The notes under the pieces are model-generated. The model saw only the letters and a program-made list of their open reading frames with translations. It had not been told where the DNA came from and did no database searches. A stretch of 64,000 nucleotides of DNA from Doryteuthis pealeii (Eukaryota > Mollusca > Cephalopoda > Myopsida > Loliginidae), in NCBI GenBank assembly GCA_023376005.1, contig CM042181.1, positions 23,896,486 through 23,960,485 of the forward strand, read 5' to 3'. Position numbers and translations under genes: made by a program. Shown here piece by piece: positions 45,101 to 57,000 of the stretch. Within the stretch, counting starts at the first letter, position 1. Each line of letters begins with the position of its first letter.

Positions 45101-48100
45101 TAAATAGAAATACATTTTTTACGAATATTTTTACAATATAATGTTTTTTTAAGAACAAAAATGACTTTTATTAGCAGAAATTTACATTTTTACGACTATT
45201 TTTATATAATAATGTAAATTTTTTTAAATAAAATTTGTTCTAAAAACAGACATTATTACATAAAAATAGTCGTGAAAATGTAAATTTCTTTTAATAAAAG
45301 TCCTTTTTGTTCTAAAAAAAAATACAATTTTGCGAAAGTTTTTATAGCATAATGTCTTTTTTTTTTTTTTTAACAAAAATGACTTTTATTAGAAGAAATT
45401 TTCTTTTTAAAGACTTTTTTTTATAACCTAATGTCTTTTTCAGAACAAAAATTATTTTAATTAGAAGAAATTTACTCTTTTACGACAGCTTTTATAACAT
45501 AAATAAAAGACAAATTTGTTCTAAGAAAATTTACATTTTTACGAACATTTTTATAACATAATGTCTTTTTTTTAGAACAAAAATGACTTTTATTTTAAGA
45601 AATTTACATTTTTACGACAATTTTTATAACATAATCCCTTTTTTAGAAGAAAAATGACTTTTAATAGAAATTTCCTTTTTACGACAACTTTTATAACATA
45701 ATGTCTTTTCTTAAAACAAAAATGACTTTTATTAGAAGAAATTTAATTTTTTACGACAATTTTTTATAACATAAAGGTCTTTTTTAGAACAAAAATGCTT
45801 TTTTTAGCAGAAATTTTGTTTTTTACGACAATTTTTATAACAATGTCTCTTTTAGAACGAAAATGAATTTTATTAGAAGAAATTTGCTTTTTTACAACTA
45901 AAATATCTTTTATTAGAAGAAATTAGATTTTTAATGAAATTTTATTAGAAGATATTATCTCTTTTACAACTCTTTTTACAACATAATGTCTTTTTTAGAA
46001 CAAAAATTACTTTTAGTAGAAGAAATTCTTTTTTACGACAATTTTTGATTACATATCTTTTTTAGAACAAAAATGCCGTTTTTTAAAGCAGAAATTTACT
46101 TTTTTACGACAATTTTTAAAACATAAATTCTTCTAATCAAAGTAATTTTTGTTCAAAGTAAATTTAATTTTTACGACAATTATCATAATATGATATCTTT
46201 TTAGGAACAAAAATGAGTTTTATTAGAATAAAGTTTATTTTTATGACAATTTTTATAACATAATGTCTTCTTTGAACGAAAATGTCTTTTATTAGCAGAA
46301 ATTTACTTTTTTACGACAATGTCTTTTTTAGAACAAAAATGACTTTTATTAGAAGAAATTTACTTTTTTACCACGATTTTTCTAACATAATTTATTGTAA
46401 TAAAAGTCATTTTCTTCTAAAACAAATTACATATTTATGACAGTATTTATAACATAATGTCTTTTTCAGAACAAAAGAAGAAATTTACTTTTTCACGAAA
46501 ATTTTTATAACATAATCTCTTTTTCAGAACCAAAATAACTTTTATTAGATGAAATTTTCTCATTTATGACAATTTTTATAACATAATGTCTTTTTTTAGA
46601 ACGGAAATGACTTTTATTAGAGGAAATTTACTTTTTTAAGAAAATTTTTATAACATCTCTTTTTAGAACCAAAATATCTTTTATTAGATGAAATTTTCTT
46701 TTTTACGAGGATTTTTACCACATAATTTCTTTTTTAGAACAAAAATGTCTTTTATTAGAAGAAAGTTTATTTTTTATGACAATGTTTATAATACTGTTTT
46801 TTTTAGAAGAAAAATGACTTTTATTAGCAGGAATTTTCTTTTTTACGACAATTTTTATAACATAATGTCTTTTTTTAGAACAAAAATGTATTTTATTAGA
46901 AGAAATTTACTTTTTTATGACATAATGTCTTTTTTAAAACAAAAATGACTTTAATTAGCAGAAATATATTTCTTTACGTCAATTTTTATAACATATCTTT
47001 TTTTTAGAAATAAAATAAATTTTATTAGAAGATATTATCTTTTTTACGACAATCTTTATAACATAGTGTCTTTTATTAGAAGAAACTTACTTTTTTACGT
47101 CAATTTACATAACATACTGTCTTTTTTAGAACAAAAATGACTTTTTTTAGCAACACTTTTTTACGACAATTTTTACAACATAATGTCTTTTTTTTTAGAA
47201 CAAAAGTGACTTTTCTTAGAAGAAATATACTTTTGTTACGACAATTTTCACAACATAATGTCTTTTTGAGAACAAAAATGACTTTTATTGGAAGAAATTT
47301 TCTTTTTTTACGACAATTTTTATAACATAATTTCTTCTAATAAAAGTAAATTTTTTTCTAAGTAAATTTACTTTTTTACGACAATTTTTATAATATAAGT
47401 TTTTTTTTTTATAATGAAAATGACTTTTATTTGAAGAAATTTACTTTTTTATGACGATTTTTATAATTTCTTCTAATAAAAGTCATTTTTGTTCGAAAAC
47501 ATATAACATATTTTCTCCTTTTAGATCCAAATAACTTTTATTAAAAAAATTATATATTTTTACGACAAATTTTATAACATTTTTTTAGAACAAAAATGAC
47601 TTTTATTTGAAGAAATTTACTTTTTTTTACGACAATTTTTATAACATAATATTTTTTTTTTTAGAAAAAATGACTTTTATTTGAAGAAATTAACATTTGA
47701 CGACAATTTTGATAACATAATGTCTTTTTTAGGACCAAAATAATTTTTTTTTATAAAGATTTTTATGACATAAACGCTTTTGAAGAAAAAATTCGTTTTA
47801 TTAGAAGAAATTTGCTTTTTATGAAGATTTTTATTACATAATTTCTTTTTTTCGAAGAAAATGTTTTTTATTAGAAAAAAAACAAACTTTTTTACGACAA
47901 TATTTACTTTTTCACGATGACTTTTATAACACACTGTCTTTTATAGTAAGAAATTTGCTTTCTTATGACGATTTTTATAACATAATGTCTTTTTTAAAAA
48001 CAAAAATGCCTTTTATTCGAAGAAATTTAGTTTTGAAGACGTATTTCATAACATTTTTTTTTAAGAACAAAAATGCCTTTTATTAAAGGAAATTTACTTT

Positions 48101-49880
48101 TTTACGACGATTTTTTAGAAAAAAAAAAGAATTTTATTAGAAGAAATTTACTTTTATATGATGATTTTCATAACAAATTTTCTTTAGAAAAAAATACATT
48201 TTATTAGAAGAAATTTTATTTTTTATGAAGCTTTTTATAACATCAATTCTTTTTTTTAGAACAGAAAATGACTTAGATTAGAAGAAATTTACTTCTTTAC
48301 GACAATTTTCATTACATAATGTCTTTTTTTTTTCAGAACAAAAATGCTTTTAATTCGAAGAAATTTACTTTTGAGCGACGATTTTTACAATATACTGTCG
48401 TTTTTAGAACAGAAATGCATTTTATCAGAAGGAATTTACTTTTTTACGACGATTTTTATAACATAATTTCTTTACTAGAACAAAAATGCCATTTATTAGA
48501 AGAAATTTACGTTTTACGACATTTTTTATTTCATAATGTCTTTTTTTTTAGAAAAATTTGCTTTTCTATAAAGATTTTTTATAAACGATTTTTTAGAATA
48601 AAAATGCCTTTTATTGGAAGAAATTTACTTTTTTACGACGATTTTTATAACATTGTCTTTTTATTTAGAATAAAAATACCTTTTATCAAAATAAATTTGC
48701 CTTTTTATGAAGCTTTTTATAAACTAGTGTCTTTTTTTAGAACAAAAATTACTTTTTTTAGAAGAAATTTTACTTCATATAGAAGTAAATTTCTTCTAAG
48801 AAAAGGTTTATGTTAAGATGCATAACCGCTTTTTTAGAAAATAAATACGTTCTATTACAAGAAATTTACCCTTTTACAATATCTATAACATTTTTAGAAA
48901 AATATCTTTTATCAGAAGAAATTTACTTTTTTACGACGAATTTTATAACATAATATCTTTTTAGAACAAAAATACTTTTTATTACAAGAAATTTCCTTTT
49001 TTACGACGATTTTTATTACCTAACGTCTTTTTTAGAACCAAAATGCCTTTTATTAGAAGAAATTTGTTTTTTATGAAGATGTTTATAACAATTTCCTTTT
49101 TTGAAAAAAAAAATGCCTCTTAGAAGAAATTTGCTTTTTTATGTAGATTTTTTAAAACATAATGTCTTTTTAGAAAAATACCTCTCATTAGAAGAAATTT
49201 ACTTTTTTACGAGGATTTTTATAACCTAATTTTTATTAGAACAAAAATGCCGATTATTAGAAAAAATTTGCTTTTTTATGCAGATTTTTCTAACTGCCTT
49301 TTTTTAGAACAAAAATGACTTTTATTACAAGAAATTTACTGTTTTACGACGATTTTTAGAAAAAAAATGAATTTCACTAGAAGAAATCTACTTTTTTACG
49401 ACGATTTTTATAAAATAAAGTTTTTTTTTTGTAACAAAAATGCCTGTCATTGGAAGAGATTTACTTTTTTCTGACGATTTTTATAACATGTCTTTTTAGA
49501 AAAATACCTTTTATTAGAAGAAATTGACTTTTTTCGACGATTTTTGTAACATAATATCTTTGTTAAAACCAAAATACCTTTTATTAGAAGAAATTGACTT
49601 TTTTCGACGATTTTTGTAACATAATATTTTTGTTAAAACCAAAATACCTTTTATTAGAAGAAATTGACTTTTTTCGACGATTTTTGTAACATAATATCTT
49701 TGTTAAAACCAAAATACCTTTTATTAGAAGAAATTGACTTTTTTCAACGATTTTTGTAACATAATATCTTTGTTAAAACCAAAATACCTTTTATTAGAAG
49801 AAATTGACTTTTTTTCGGCGATTTTTGTAACAAAATGTCTTAGAAGAAATTTACTTTTTCATGATTTTTATAACATAAAA
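42114..49880 (+). repeat. 7.8-kb array of ~71-bp AT-rich minisatellite
   Basis: Over 100 diverged units with consensus pieces ACTTTTATTAGAAGAAATTT, ACTTTTTTACGACAATTTTT, ATAACATAATGTC and TTTTTTAGAACAAAAATG. Unit length varies by about 65-75. In one frame a unit reads TFIRRNLLFYDNFYNIMS; longer open frames (for example 48319-48816, 165 codons) are chains of this and are probably chance. Units near 44120-44170 and 45220-45330 are inverted. A GACAATTTTT subtype dominates to about 48000 and a GACGATTTTT subtype thereafter. Confidence 0.92.
49510..49830 (+). repeat. Homogenised 70-bp sub-array
   Basis: TGTTAAAACCAAAATACC recurs at 49561, 49631, 49701 and 49771, exactly 70 bases apart, with nearly identical units (TTGACTTTTTTCGACGATTT). 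It contrasts with the diverged units around it, indicating recent local expansion. Confidence 0.92.
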
Positions 49881-49954
49881 CCCTTCTTAGAACAAAAATG
49901 ACTTTTATCATAAGAAATATATTTTTTTATGAAGATTTTTATAACAATGTCTTT

Positions 49955-50660
49955 GGCGAAATAAAGAGACTTTTTAGGGATTTAACCAATGAAATCAATT
50001 TCGCAGAATCTATGAAAAACAGGGTGTTTCAAACTTGCTTGGAAAGTACCACATTCAGTTCGCTTTTCCAGAACATCGTTATTTTTGTCTAAATAAAAGG
50101 CTTGTGGGGAATTAAACCAATAGAATTAATTCCCAGAGTCTCTGAAAGTCAAGGTGATTCAGAACTGTCTTGGAAAGTACCGCATTCAGTTAGTTGTTCC
50201 AACAATTCTTTATTTTAATAAAACGCTTGTGAGGAATGGAATCAATAGAATCAATTCCCAGAGTCTAGAGAGGACAGGGTGTTTCAGAACTTTCTAGGAA
50301 AGTACCGTATTCTGTTCACTGTTCCAGAAATTCGCTATTTCGGGCGAAATAAAACGCTTGTGAGGGATGAAACCAATAGAATCCATTACCAGAGTCTAGG
50401 AACTTTCTTGGAAAGTACCGCGTTCAGTTTGCTGTTCCAGAATTTCGTTATTTCAGGTGAAATAAAAGGCTTGTGAGGAATGAAACCAATAGAATAAATG
50501 TTAAGAGTCTATGAAGAACAGGGTGTTTCAGAACTTTCTTGGAAAGTACCGCATTCAGTTTGCTGTTCCAGAAATTCGTTATTTCAGGTTAAATAAAAGG
50601 CTTGTGAGGAATGAATCAATTCCCAGAGTCTATGAAGGACAGGGTGTTTCAGAACTTGCT
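49955..50660 (+). repeat. ~127-bp tandem repeat, 5-6 units
   Basis: Unit landmarks are AAATAAAAGGCTTGTGAGG, AATCAATTCCCAGAGTCTA, ACAGGGTGTTTCAGAACTT, GGAAAGTACCGCATTCAGTT and TTCCAGAAATTCG. Starts occur near 49960, 50091, 50216, 50346, 50459 and 50590. It directly follows the minisatellite. No coding function is evident. Confidence 0.88.
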
Positions 50661-51169
50661 TTTTCATAAAAATAAGATAAGTAGGTCAATTACCAACTAC
50701 AGTTTAAAAAGGTATTTCCAGACCGGGCTTCGACTCGAGTCAAATATAGTAAAGCTACGCCGTAAACCAGATTTATCATTCAGAGAAGATAAACTTCCTG
50801 ACTGGGCGCCAACGCATGTCAAACGTATGAGAGAAAGTGAAACCCTGTTCTACATTTCCCTCCTAGTTCTTACCTGATGTAGAGGGGTTACAGATAAAAC
50901 TTGAGATTCGTTTTTTTTTTAAAGAGACTCATGCGGAAGAATTGTCAAAAAGAAGTTACAGTGATTATATTAGTCGCCCCTCTTCTCGAACATACTAAAG
51001 TAAACCCTGATTCGGACGGAAGTTTGAGATAGCAGCCTTTTCCCCGAGACAGAAATTGACCGAATGTGGAGGATTCCACAGTTTGGACACGTACTGTAAG
51101 ATGAATTACATTTATTTGGATGGTGGCTTCGAAATTAAGTCTCCCAGTTTAAAGAAGCGTAGAGACACA
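50661..51169. other. No gene seen
   Basis: About 500 bases after the tandem repeat. One open frame (from 50611) continues out of the repeat to 50877 without a recognisable domain. A GGGCGCCAAC string at 50806 resembles part of an LTR-element primer binding site but has no supporting LTR. Confidence 0.4.
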
Positions 51170-51413
51170 GTATTCAAATCTTTTAGTATTATTTTGACTA
51201 TTGTCATCATCTTCATTGTTATCTGTACAACGTTTCGTCCGATCTGCCCTCCGGCCTTCTTCAGGTATTTCTTGTGCCAGATTTTGATTTAGCTTCTCTA
51301 GGGCTTTCCATTGACGGATTATATCGGGTCCGTACCGATTATATACTATTTCTTGGAATTTTTAAGATAAGGTTTGATAATTAGTATTATTCGGACTATT
51401 GTCAGACCCCATC
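51170..51413 (-). pseudogene. Unrecognised short coding remnant
   Basis: From ATG at about 51413 the minus strand reads MGSDNSPNNTNYQTLS, one stop, then KFQEIVYNRYGPDIIRQW and KALEKLNQNLAQEIPEEGRR with DNNEDDDNSQ. Apart from the single TAA the composition is that of a real hydrophilic, helical protein. The family is not recognised. It may be the N-terminal part of a transposon protein. Confidence 0.35.
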
Positions 51414-52480
51414 TAAAAAATGGAAGTATATCACTGAAACATTTTAGAAAGGGTGAGAATTCGGCTCATTTTGTCATCCATAGTTGAAATTAACCAATTT
51501 TCAAAAATTATATTAAATATATAAAATCTCGGAAAATATGAAGCATAAAATGGCGCGTTTTTTAACTTACATTTTTAGATAGATTACGTTGAGGTCTATC
51601 TTTGGTCAATTTTTTAAAGTTATTTTATTTTTCTATATATTCTTCAGAAATGTAAAAATAAGGACTGGGATTTTATTTCTTTAAATGGTCAAAGGTCAAC
51701 CTCCACCTAACGTTCTGAACTGATAAAAACATATTTTTCACGATAAAAAAATAAATAAATAAACTAAACTAATCAATAAATAATTAAACTAAGCTAAAGT
51801 ATAAGTCGTTGACAAATAATTTGGTGAAAATTTCATTAAAATTGGACAATTCCCTGATTTTTGGTAATTGTTTTAAAATTAAGAAACTTTAAAAAATTAA
51901 TATTAAAAAGGTTTTTTTTTTAAAGCAAAACTCTTGTTTATGAGATATACAAGATATACTTTCCTTCTTTCCTCACCTCTTTAGGTACCGGGTTGTTGAA
52001 GGTGCTTATAGGTGCCTCGTATTAAAAGTGACTTATTTCTGGAATTTAATGAAGATGCGGGGGAGAGTATTTTGAAGAAGAAAAAAATCCCTCGGTAGGT
52101 AAACTAAAATTGAGGTAAGATTCTTTTAGTTGTACAGGTAAATATAAATATATCATTAATAGTTTTTTTTTTTTAGCTCAAAAACTCTGTGTATAGTGTA
52201 AGAAAAATAATTCAGTTGCCTATTTTTTTAGAGTTATCTCCCTTAGACCATTTAAAAAAATCTGTATTGTTAACTAAAGTGAAATAAACGGACAGTGAAA
52301 TAAATAAATAAATAAATAAATCACATTTTTTTCTTCCATCTATTTTCCCTCCTATTTATTTTGATTTTCTATGAAAAATGGAAGGTGTCAGTTATTTATA
52401 TTTGGGCACATTTGAAAATATAACTACTTCACTTTCATTGAACTAGCAAAAGTGATACGTCTTCCAATTTTGAATAATTG
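51414..52480. other. AT-rich, no gene seen
   Basis: Non-coding AT-rich sequence with AAATAAATAAAT runs. The text GACAATTCCCTGATTTTTGG at 51845 belongs to a dispersed repeat also seen at 2208, 12790, 57275, 58555 and 59435. Confidence 0.5.
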
Positions 52481-53635
52481 GAATATATATATATATATAT
52501 ATAGCTTAGGATTTATCAGATAGAGGGAAAACAGGTTGATTTTGGACATGATTTCATTATATTAGAACACACACAATTTTTCAAATTTTCCAAAGATTTG
52601 TAATTTTATTTTACTTTAAAACAAGTAAAATAAAATTACAAATCTTTGGAAAATTTGAAAGTGTTTTTTTTACGAGTTTTCTTTTTTAACAACCGCTGAT
52701 ATATATAAAAAAAAAAAAAAAAGGTAGCTTGGGACGTGCATTTACCAAATTTGGTGCTATTCTCTAGCCTCCTGCCTGTAAAAAAACAAAAATCAAACAA
52801 ACAAAAAAACACGCTAGGCCGTGATAGTTGGAAAAAAAAAAGAGATAGCCTGCACTATGAATTAAGTCCCTAGCTGAAGTGGTGTCTATTGTGCAATTGC
52901 GATACAATAAAATAATTTTTCTTTTTAACTAAAAATGACCTGACATTTTTTATCAAAATATAAAAGAATATCTAAATATTCAGATTTTTTTATTGGATTG
53001 AAGGCGTTTTTATCGGCAAATAATTTTTTTTAGTAGTTTGAAGGCGTTAAAAGTAACCCATATTTTTATCGACCAGTAAATGTAAATATTTAGCCGCCTC
53101 CTAAAATATTTTAGAGTGTGGGAGGGTTAAAATATTTATATTTGCTTGTCGAAAAAAAAAAAAAAGACTGGAGGAGGTAAAATATCGCATTAACTTTTTG
53201 GGAAAAACGCCTTAAGCGCTGGTTGTTGTTTTTTTCTGCATGAAAAAACGGGTCGTTTTTTCAGCTATCACGGCCTAGCGTTTTTTAAGACAGGAGGCTG
53301 GGATGCTATATATAATAGCACCCTAAATTTTTACATACACTTTTTTTTCAAATTTTACAAAAAGTTTTGAGCTTAATACATATCAGATATAATGCGATTA
53401 TATAGGCTTGCTATGAACACCATTTGAAATGTTATTTATTTGCTTAATGTGTTTGGGTTTTTTTATATGTACGAAAACAGATCGATTTGTACACGTTTTC
53501 ATTAATTTTTAACATACACAATTCTTTTAAAGTTTCCCCAAATTTTCGAGTTTAATATCTTATCAGATATAGTAAATATAGAAATAAGATATAAACACTA
53601 TTTGTAATATTATTGTGATAAAAATTAGTATTGCC
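52481..53635. repeat. Degenerate ~180-bp AT-rich repeats
   Basis: Loosely repeated phrases are TTTATCAGATA, TATGAACACCATTTG with AATGTTATTT, GATCGATTTGTACACG and TTTTTAACATACACAATTCTT. Related copies lie at 58790-59160 and 59740-59960. No coding region is seen. Confidence 0.5.
52580..52659. repeat. 37-bp perfect inverted repeat, 6-base loop
   Basis: The arm 52580-52616 (starting TTCAAATTTTCCAAAGATTT) and its exact complement 52623-52659 surround TAAAAC. Confidence 0.9.
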
Positions 53636-53998
53636 AAGTTCAGGGGGCACGACTTCAAAGTGGATTTTTCTCTCATAACTCAAGTATCTCGCTTTTTAAC
53701 TTTCACTACACCATATCTGCCTAGTAATACGTTTTTCTTCTCTCACCACTTCGCACCGGTAAGAACAAACTAATTTCCCATTTCTACGACAGTACTTTTA
53801 TAATTAAAAATTACCACTCATTTTTCCGGGTGGTAGACATTCACAACATACGTCTACCCCAGCAAAGGATTGCTAAGGACCGACAACCAGAAGGTGGACA
53901 CCCTGGAAACGATATCACTAGTGTAACACGGTGGGTCATATATCCCGCAAATGCTCGGGAAACGAATCAGGGGAATAGGCTTCAGTCCTAGATGAAGG

Positions 53999-54060
53999 AG
54001 GTGTTACCCGCAATTGTCATACGCATTAATGAATGCGTACGGCAATTACGGGTAACACCT
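53999..54060. repeat. 29-bp imperfect inverted repeat, 4-base loop
   Basis: AGGTGTTACCCGCAATTGTC... (53999-54027) pairs with 54032-54060 at 26 of 29 positions around AATG. It lies just 5' of the protease remnant. Confidence 0.85.
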
Positions 54061-55330
54061 TAAGAGGTTAACCTTACTAGACACGGGATGTTCACATTAG
54101 CTCGTAAGCAAACTAGAAGAAAGAGGTGGATGTTCTCACTGTTGGTGAAAGGGCCCTCAGGTTCTTTGGGGTATCAATGTTGAGGTTTTCGATCTACACG
54201 ACAAATTGCTGGGTTTCGACCTGTAGCTCGGATTAGATGTCATCAAGAACTTGGGTGGTATGTGTGACCAGTGATGGGACTGCGAGCTACTCGGATTTGA
54301 CGTCATCAAGAAATTCGGAAGAGTGCAACCAGTGATGAGCTGTGAGCTCCTCGGATTTGACGAGATCAAAAAGTTAGGAGAAGTGTGACCAGTGATGGGA
54401 CTGTGAGCTTTCCTCAGCTTTACTGTCCCTCATGTGTAAGCATCACCATCAACGCGCCTGAGTTCCATGCGGTGTATGACCAGAACAGGGACTTCTGAAT
54501 TGTGTCTTGGAAGTGGCCCGCTGACCAGATGCCACCTGCACTGAAGAACCAGATAGTTGACTATCTGGTACCAAAGCAGCCCAGGGATGAGCATACTCAC
54601 GAGATACGAACCTGGATAGATAACGACTAGCTACTTCCGTGCCAAATCTGGTAACAAAGACCTGATCCGGAAGGTCCGCTTGGTCATGGACTATCGGAAG
54701 CTCAATTAATATTTCGACGTGCACACAGCTAAAATTTGATGGGGGAGTGACAGAAAGGATCAAATGTCGCCATGCTGGATTTGTGCCGTGCCTACTTGCA
54801 GGTTCATGTTGACAAATCCTCAGGACATTTTCAAACGGTGAAGATAAACGGGCAAAGATATTGCTTCATCCGCTTGGGCTCAACGTGGCTCCGCTAATCA
54901 TTCGATTAAATTATGAATGCCGTGCTCGCACAGGACAAAATCATTTAAACAACCACGTCGTCGTACATCGGATATTTGTCAATGAAAGTATATGCACTGT
55001 GACACGTGTGATGACGCATCTACAGCGATTCGGACTGACAAGAATCAGGAGCGTTTGGAGAGTGACAACCTCGTGCTGGGATTGCGTACCTGGGAGGAAC
55101 CATGTAAAGTGGGAGAAGTCCTACCATTGCATTGCGCCCTCACCCACCAGAATATCTTTTCCCTGTAAGGGAGGCTGACTGGACATGTACCAGTATGTAG
55201 CTGGCTCCGTACCCCAACCGCATTCATGAAAATGCGCGAACTCTGTGACGATTGGCTGGGACGATGAGGCGCGGGACCCACTCCTGACTCGAATGCTGAC
55301 GGACATCGTTCCCCGGATCAACTGTTCGAA
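54061..55330 (+). pseudogene. Gypsy-like protease and reverse transcriptase remnant
   Basis: A protease trace appears near 54075 (LLDTGCS in shifted frames) with the loop LGFDL-LGLDVIKNLGG near 54205-54260. Part of it is duplicated (54215-54400). RT traces in several frames are VRLVMDYRKLN (54675-54710), GSNVAMLDLCRAYLQVHVD (54757-54815) and GHFQTVKINGQRYCF, with MNAVLAQDK further on. The catalytic YVDD is altered beyond recognition (SSYIGYL). Later parts fade out by about 55700. It is the same general type as the element at 37080-39995, but older. Confidence 0.65.
54215..54400 (+). repeat. ~62-bp tandem triplication inside the protease remnant
   Basis: TGTGACCAGTGATGGGACTG, then GAGCTCCTCGGATTTGACG and ATCAAGAA, recurs about three times (near 54265, 54325 and 54385 in phase) with slight divergence. 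Confidence 0.8.
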
Positions 55331-56520
55331 AAACTATACGGTTAGATGTGCGTGTGAAAGAATTGGAGCAGCAACATTATGAAGACTGGTATTCCCTGAC
55401 TCCGACTGTGGCCCGAGTCGTTTTTCTATCTGTCGACCGTAATCACATTAAAACTTTGTCAGCCTCATTCAATAGCTGAAGTGGCTATTCTGCAAAAGTT
55501 GCTCATAGAGAATGGTGCAACATTCTGTGCTAGATGCATTTGGACGTGGTACTGCGTATATTGTCACAGATTTTAGAAGTTGAGAAAGCGATTATTCGGG
55601 TCACTTTCAATCACACCTTCCTGTGCACATTTACAGAACAGCACTGAAGGCTAAACTCCACGGTCTTATACACGGGGTTTGCCTTGCGGAGGTACATGGT
55701 GCAATGTTTATCGTCGTATGAAATGGACACGGCGAGACGAGTTCAAATTCTGGATGATGTTTTGTGCTTTTAATATAGCGCTAATACCCTTGGGAAAGAT
55801 ATGCATCCAACTACTCTCCTGCCAACAATGGGTAAATAGGGCAGACTGGGCTCTTTAACCCTGGTTAGGTTGGTAAATATGTATACACAGTGACGCCTTC
55901 ACCCGCAGTTGCATAATTGCATCCATATCTTGAACTTCATCAACACCAGTCAGTCTGCAGTAGAATTGCGACAGGACGGGAGTGTATTGAGTTACAACCG
56001 CTTGTTGCCGTGTCTTACCAATTCGACGGTAATTGGAACTTAACTATGTACTTGTGAAGAATAATCAAGCTATCAGACTGACAATATTAGCTATGTTGTG
56101 CAGCCTCGCTTGGAATTTCCCTTTGTTGGGTCACGTAATTACGCCCCTTCACTGCAGAAAGTATGTCACTACTCAGTTCCACTCTTCCTGTCATAGTGCG
56201 TCTTTTTGTTACATTATCATTAGATACCTAATGATTATGGCAATAGTGTAGAAATCATAATGGCGATTAGTGCAGCTGATGGCCTTGAGGGTGAGTGACG
56301 GCGCTTGACCTCACTCTCACCTTCCGGGGATAAATCGTGAGAACCGGAAGGCATAGAAGACCCTGTTCCGGTTTAAGGATAGAAGTAACTCAGTCAGTTA
56401 GCAGGTAGGAGCTCGAAGGTGTAAGTCGCATTTCTATGCGCATCCTGTCATCTGCGCAGATTGTCTGGGTTGGGGATTTGGAAATAAAGTAACATCAACG
56501 TAAATCGAAGTCTTGTGTTT
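55331..56520. other. Decayed element interior with SINE; no intact gene
   Basis: Short open frames only. A SINE body fragment is present at 55770-55870 (CCCTTGGGAAAGATATGCAT, GGGCAGACTGGGCTCTTTAA). The 3' part has promoter/polyadenylation-like text that could be LTR. Confidence 0.45.
55770..55870 (+). repeat. SINE body fragment
   Basis: Shares CTTGGGAAAGATATGCATCC and GACTGGGCTCTTTAACCC with the SINEs at 14390-14700 and 60335-60490. The tRNA-like head is missing. Confidence 0.55.
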
Positions 56521-57000
56521 ATTACCTAAAAACTAACAATGACACAGGGCTTCTGATAAAGAGAAATCCCTAACAGAAACCAGACCCGAAATCCCCATAG
56601 AAGACCAGACCTTAGAAGATATACCAAGTCAACACCAGACGCTAGACCAGACCAAGATAGACGATCAGAATAGCAAAGCCGGCCACAAGAAAATACGACC
56701 AGAAGTAAGAAGTAAGAAAGGGTATACAACATTATATCGATTTGGTACTGTGAAAACGTCAGTATATAACATTTTTATGTCAAAATATCTTGTGGTTGAA
56801 AAATTAGTAATTCTGAATGCAGGGGACACGACTTCAGAGTGGACTTTTCTCCCTCAACACCGGTATCTAACTCTTTTACTTTCACTACACCATATCCTCC
56901 TCGTAATTTGTTTTCCACTTGTCACCTCTTCTAAATGATCTAACTGATTTTCCATTTCTATGACGGTCTATATATATAATCAAAAACTACCAAGCCCTTA

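Larger units (their letters stand above)
53636..57000 (+). mobile_element. Third Gypsy-like element between LTR-like repeats, heavily decayed
   Basis: A segment at about 53640-53840 (GGGGGCACGACTTCAAAGTG, TTTCACTACACCATATC, CCCATTTCTACGAC) recurs in direct orientation at about 56815-57000 (GGGGACACGACTTCAGAGTG, TTTCACTACACCATATC, CCATTTCTATGAC), consistent with LTR relics about 3.2 kb apart. The interior holds the protease/RT pseudogene listed separately, a SINE, and an LTR-like stretch at about 56210-56530 with AAATAAAGTAAC and TGTGTTTATTACC. The exact LTR limits are not resolved. Confidence 0.5.

Noticed and set aside
42114..49880. Possible repeat protein of ~24-residue units (TFIRRNLLFYDNFYN) encoded by the minisatellite
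   Set aside because: Unit lengths are mostly not multiples of three, frames break every few units, and some units are inverted. The open stretches look accidental.
42114..49880. CRISPR-like array appearance of the minisatellite
   Set aside because: There are no unique spacers between identical repeats; whole units are diverged copies of each other, in a eukaryotic genome with no cas genes.
50806..50830. Possible LTR-element primer binding site (GGGCGCCAAC)
   Set aside because: There is no adjacent LTR end and no downstream gag in a consistent position.
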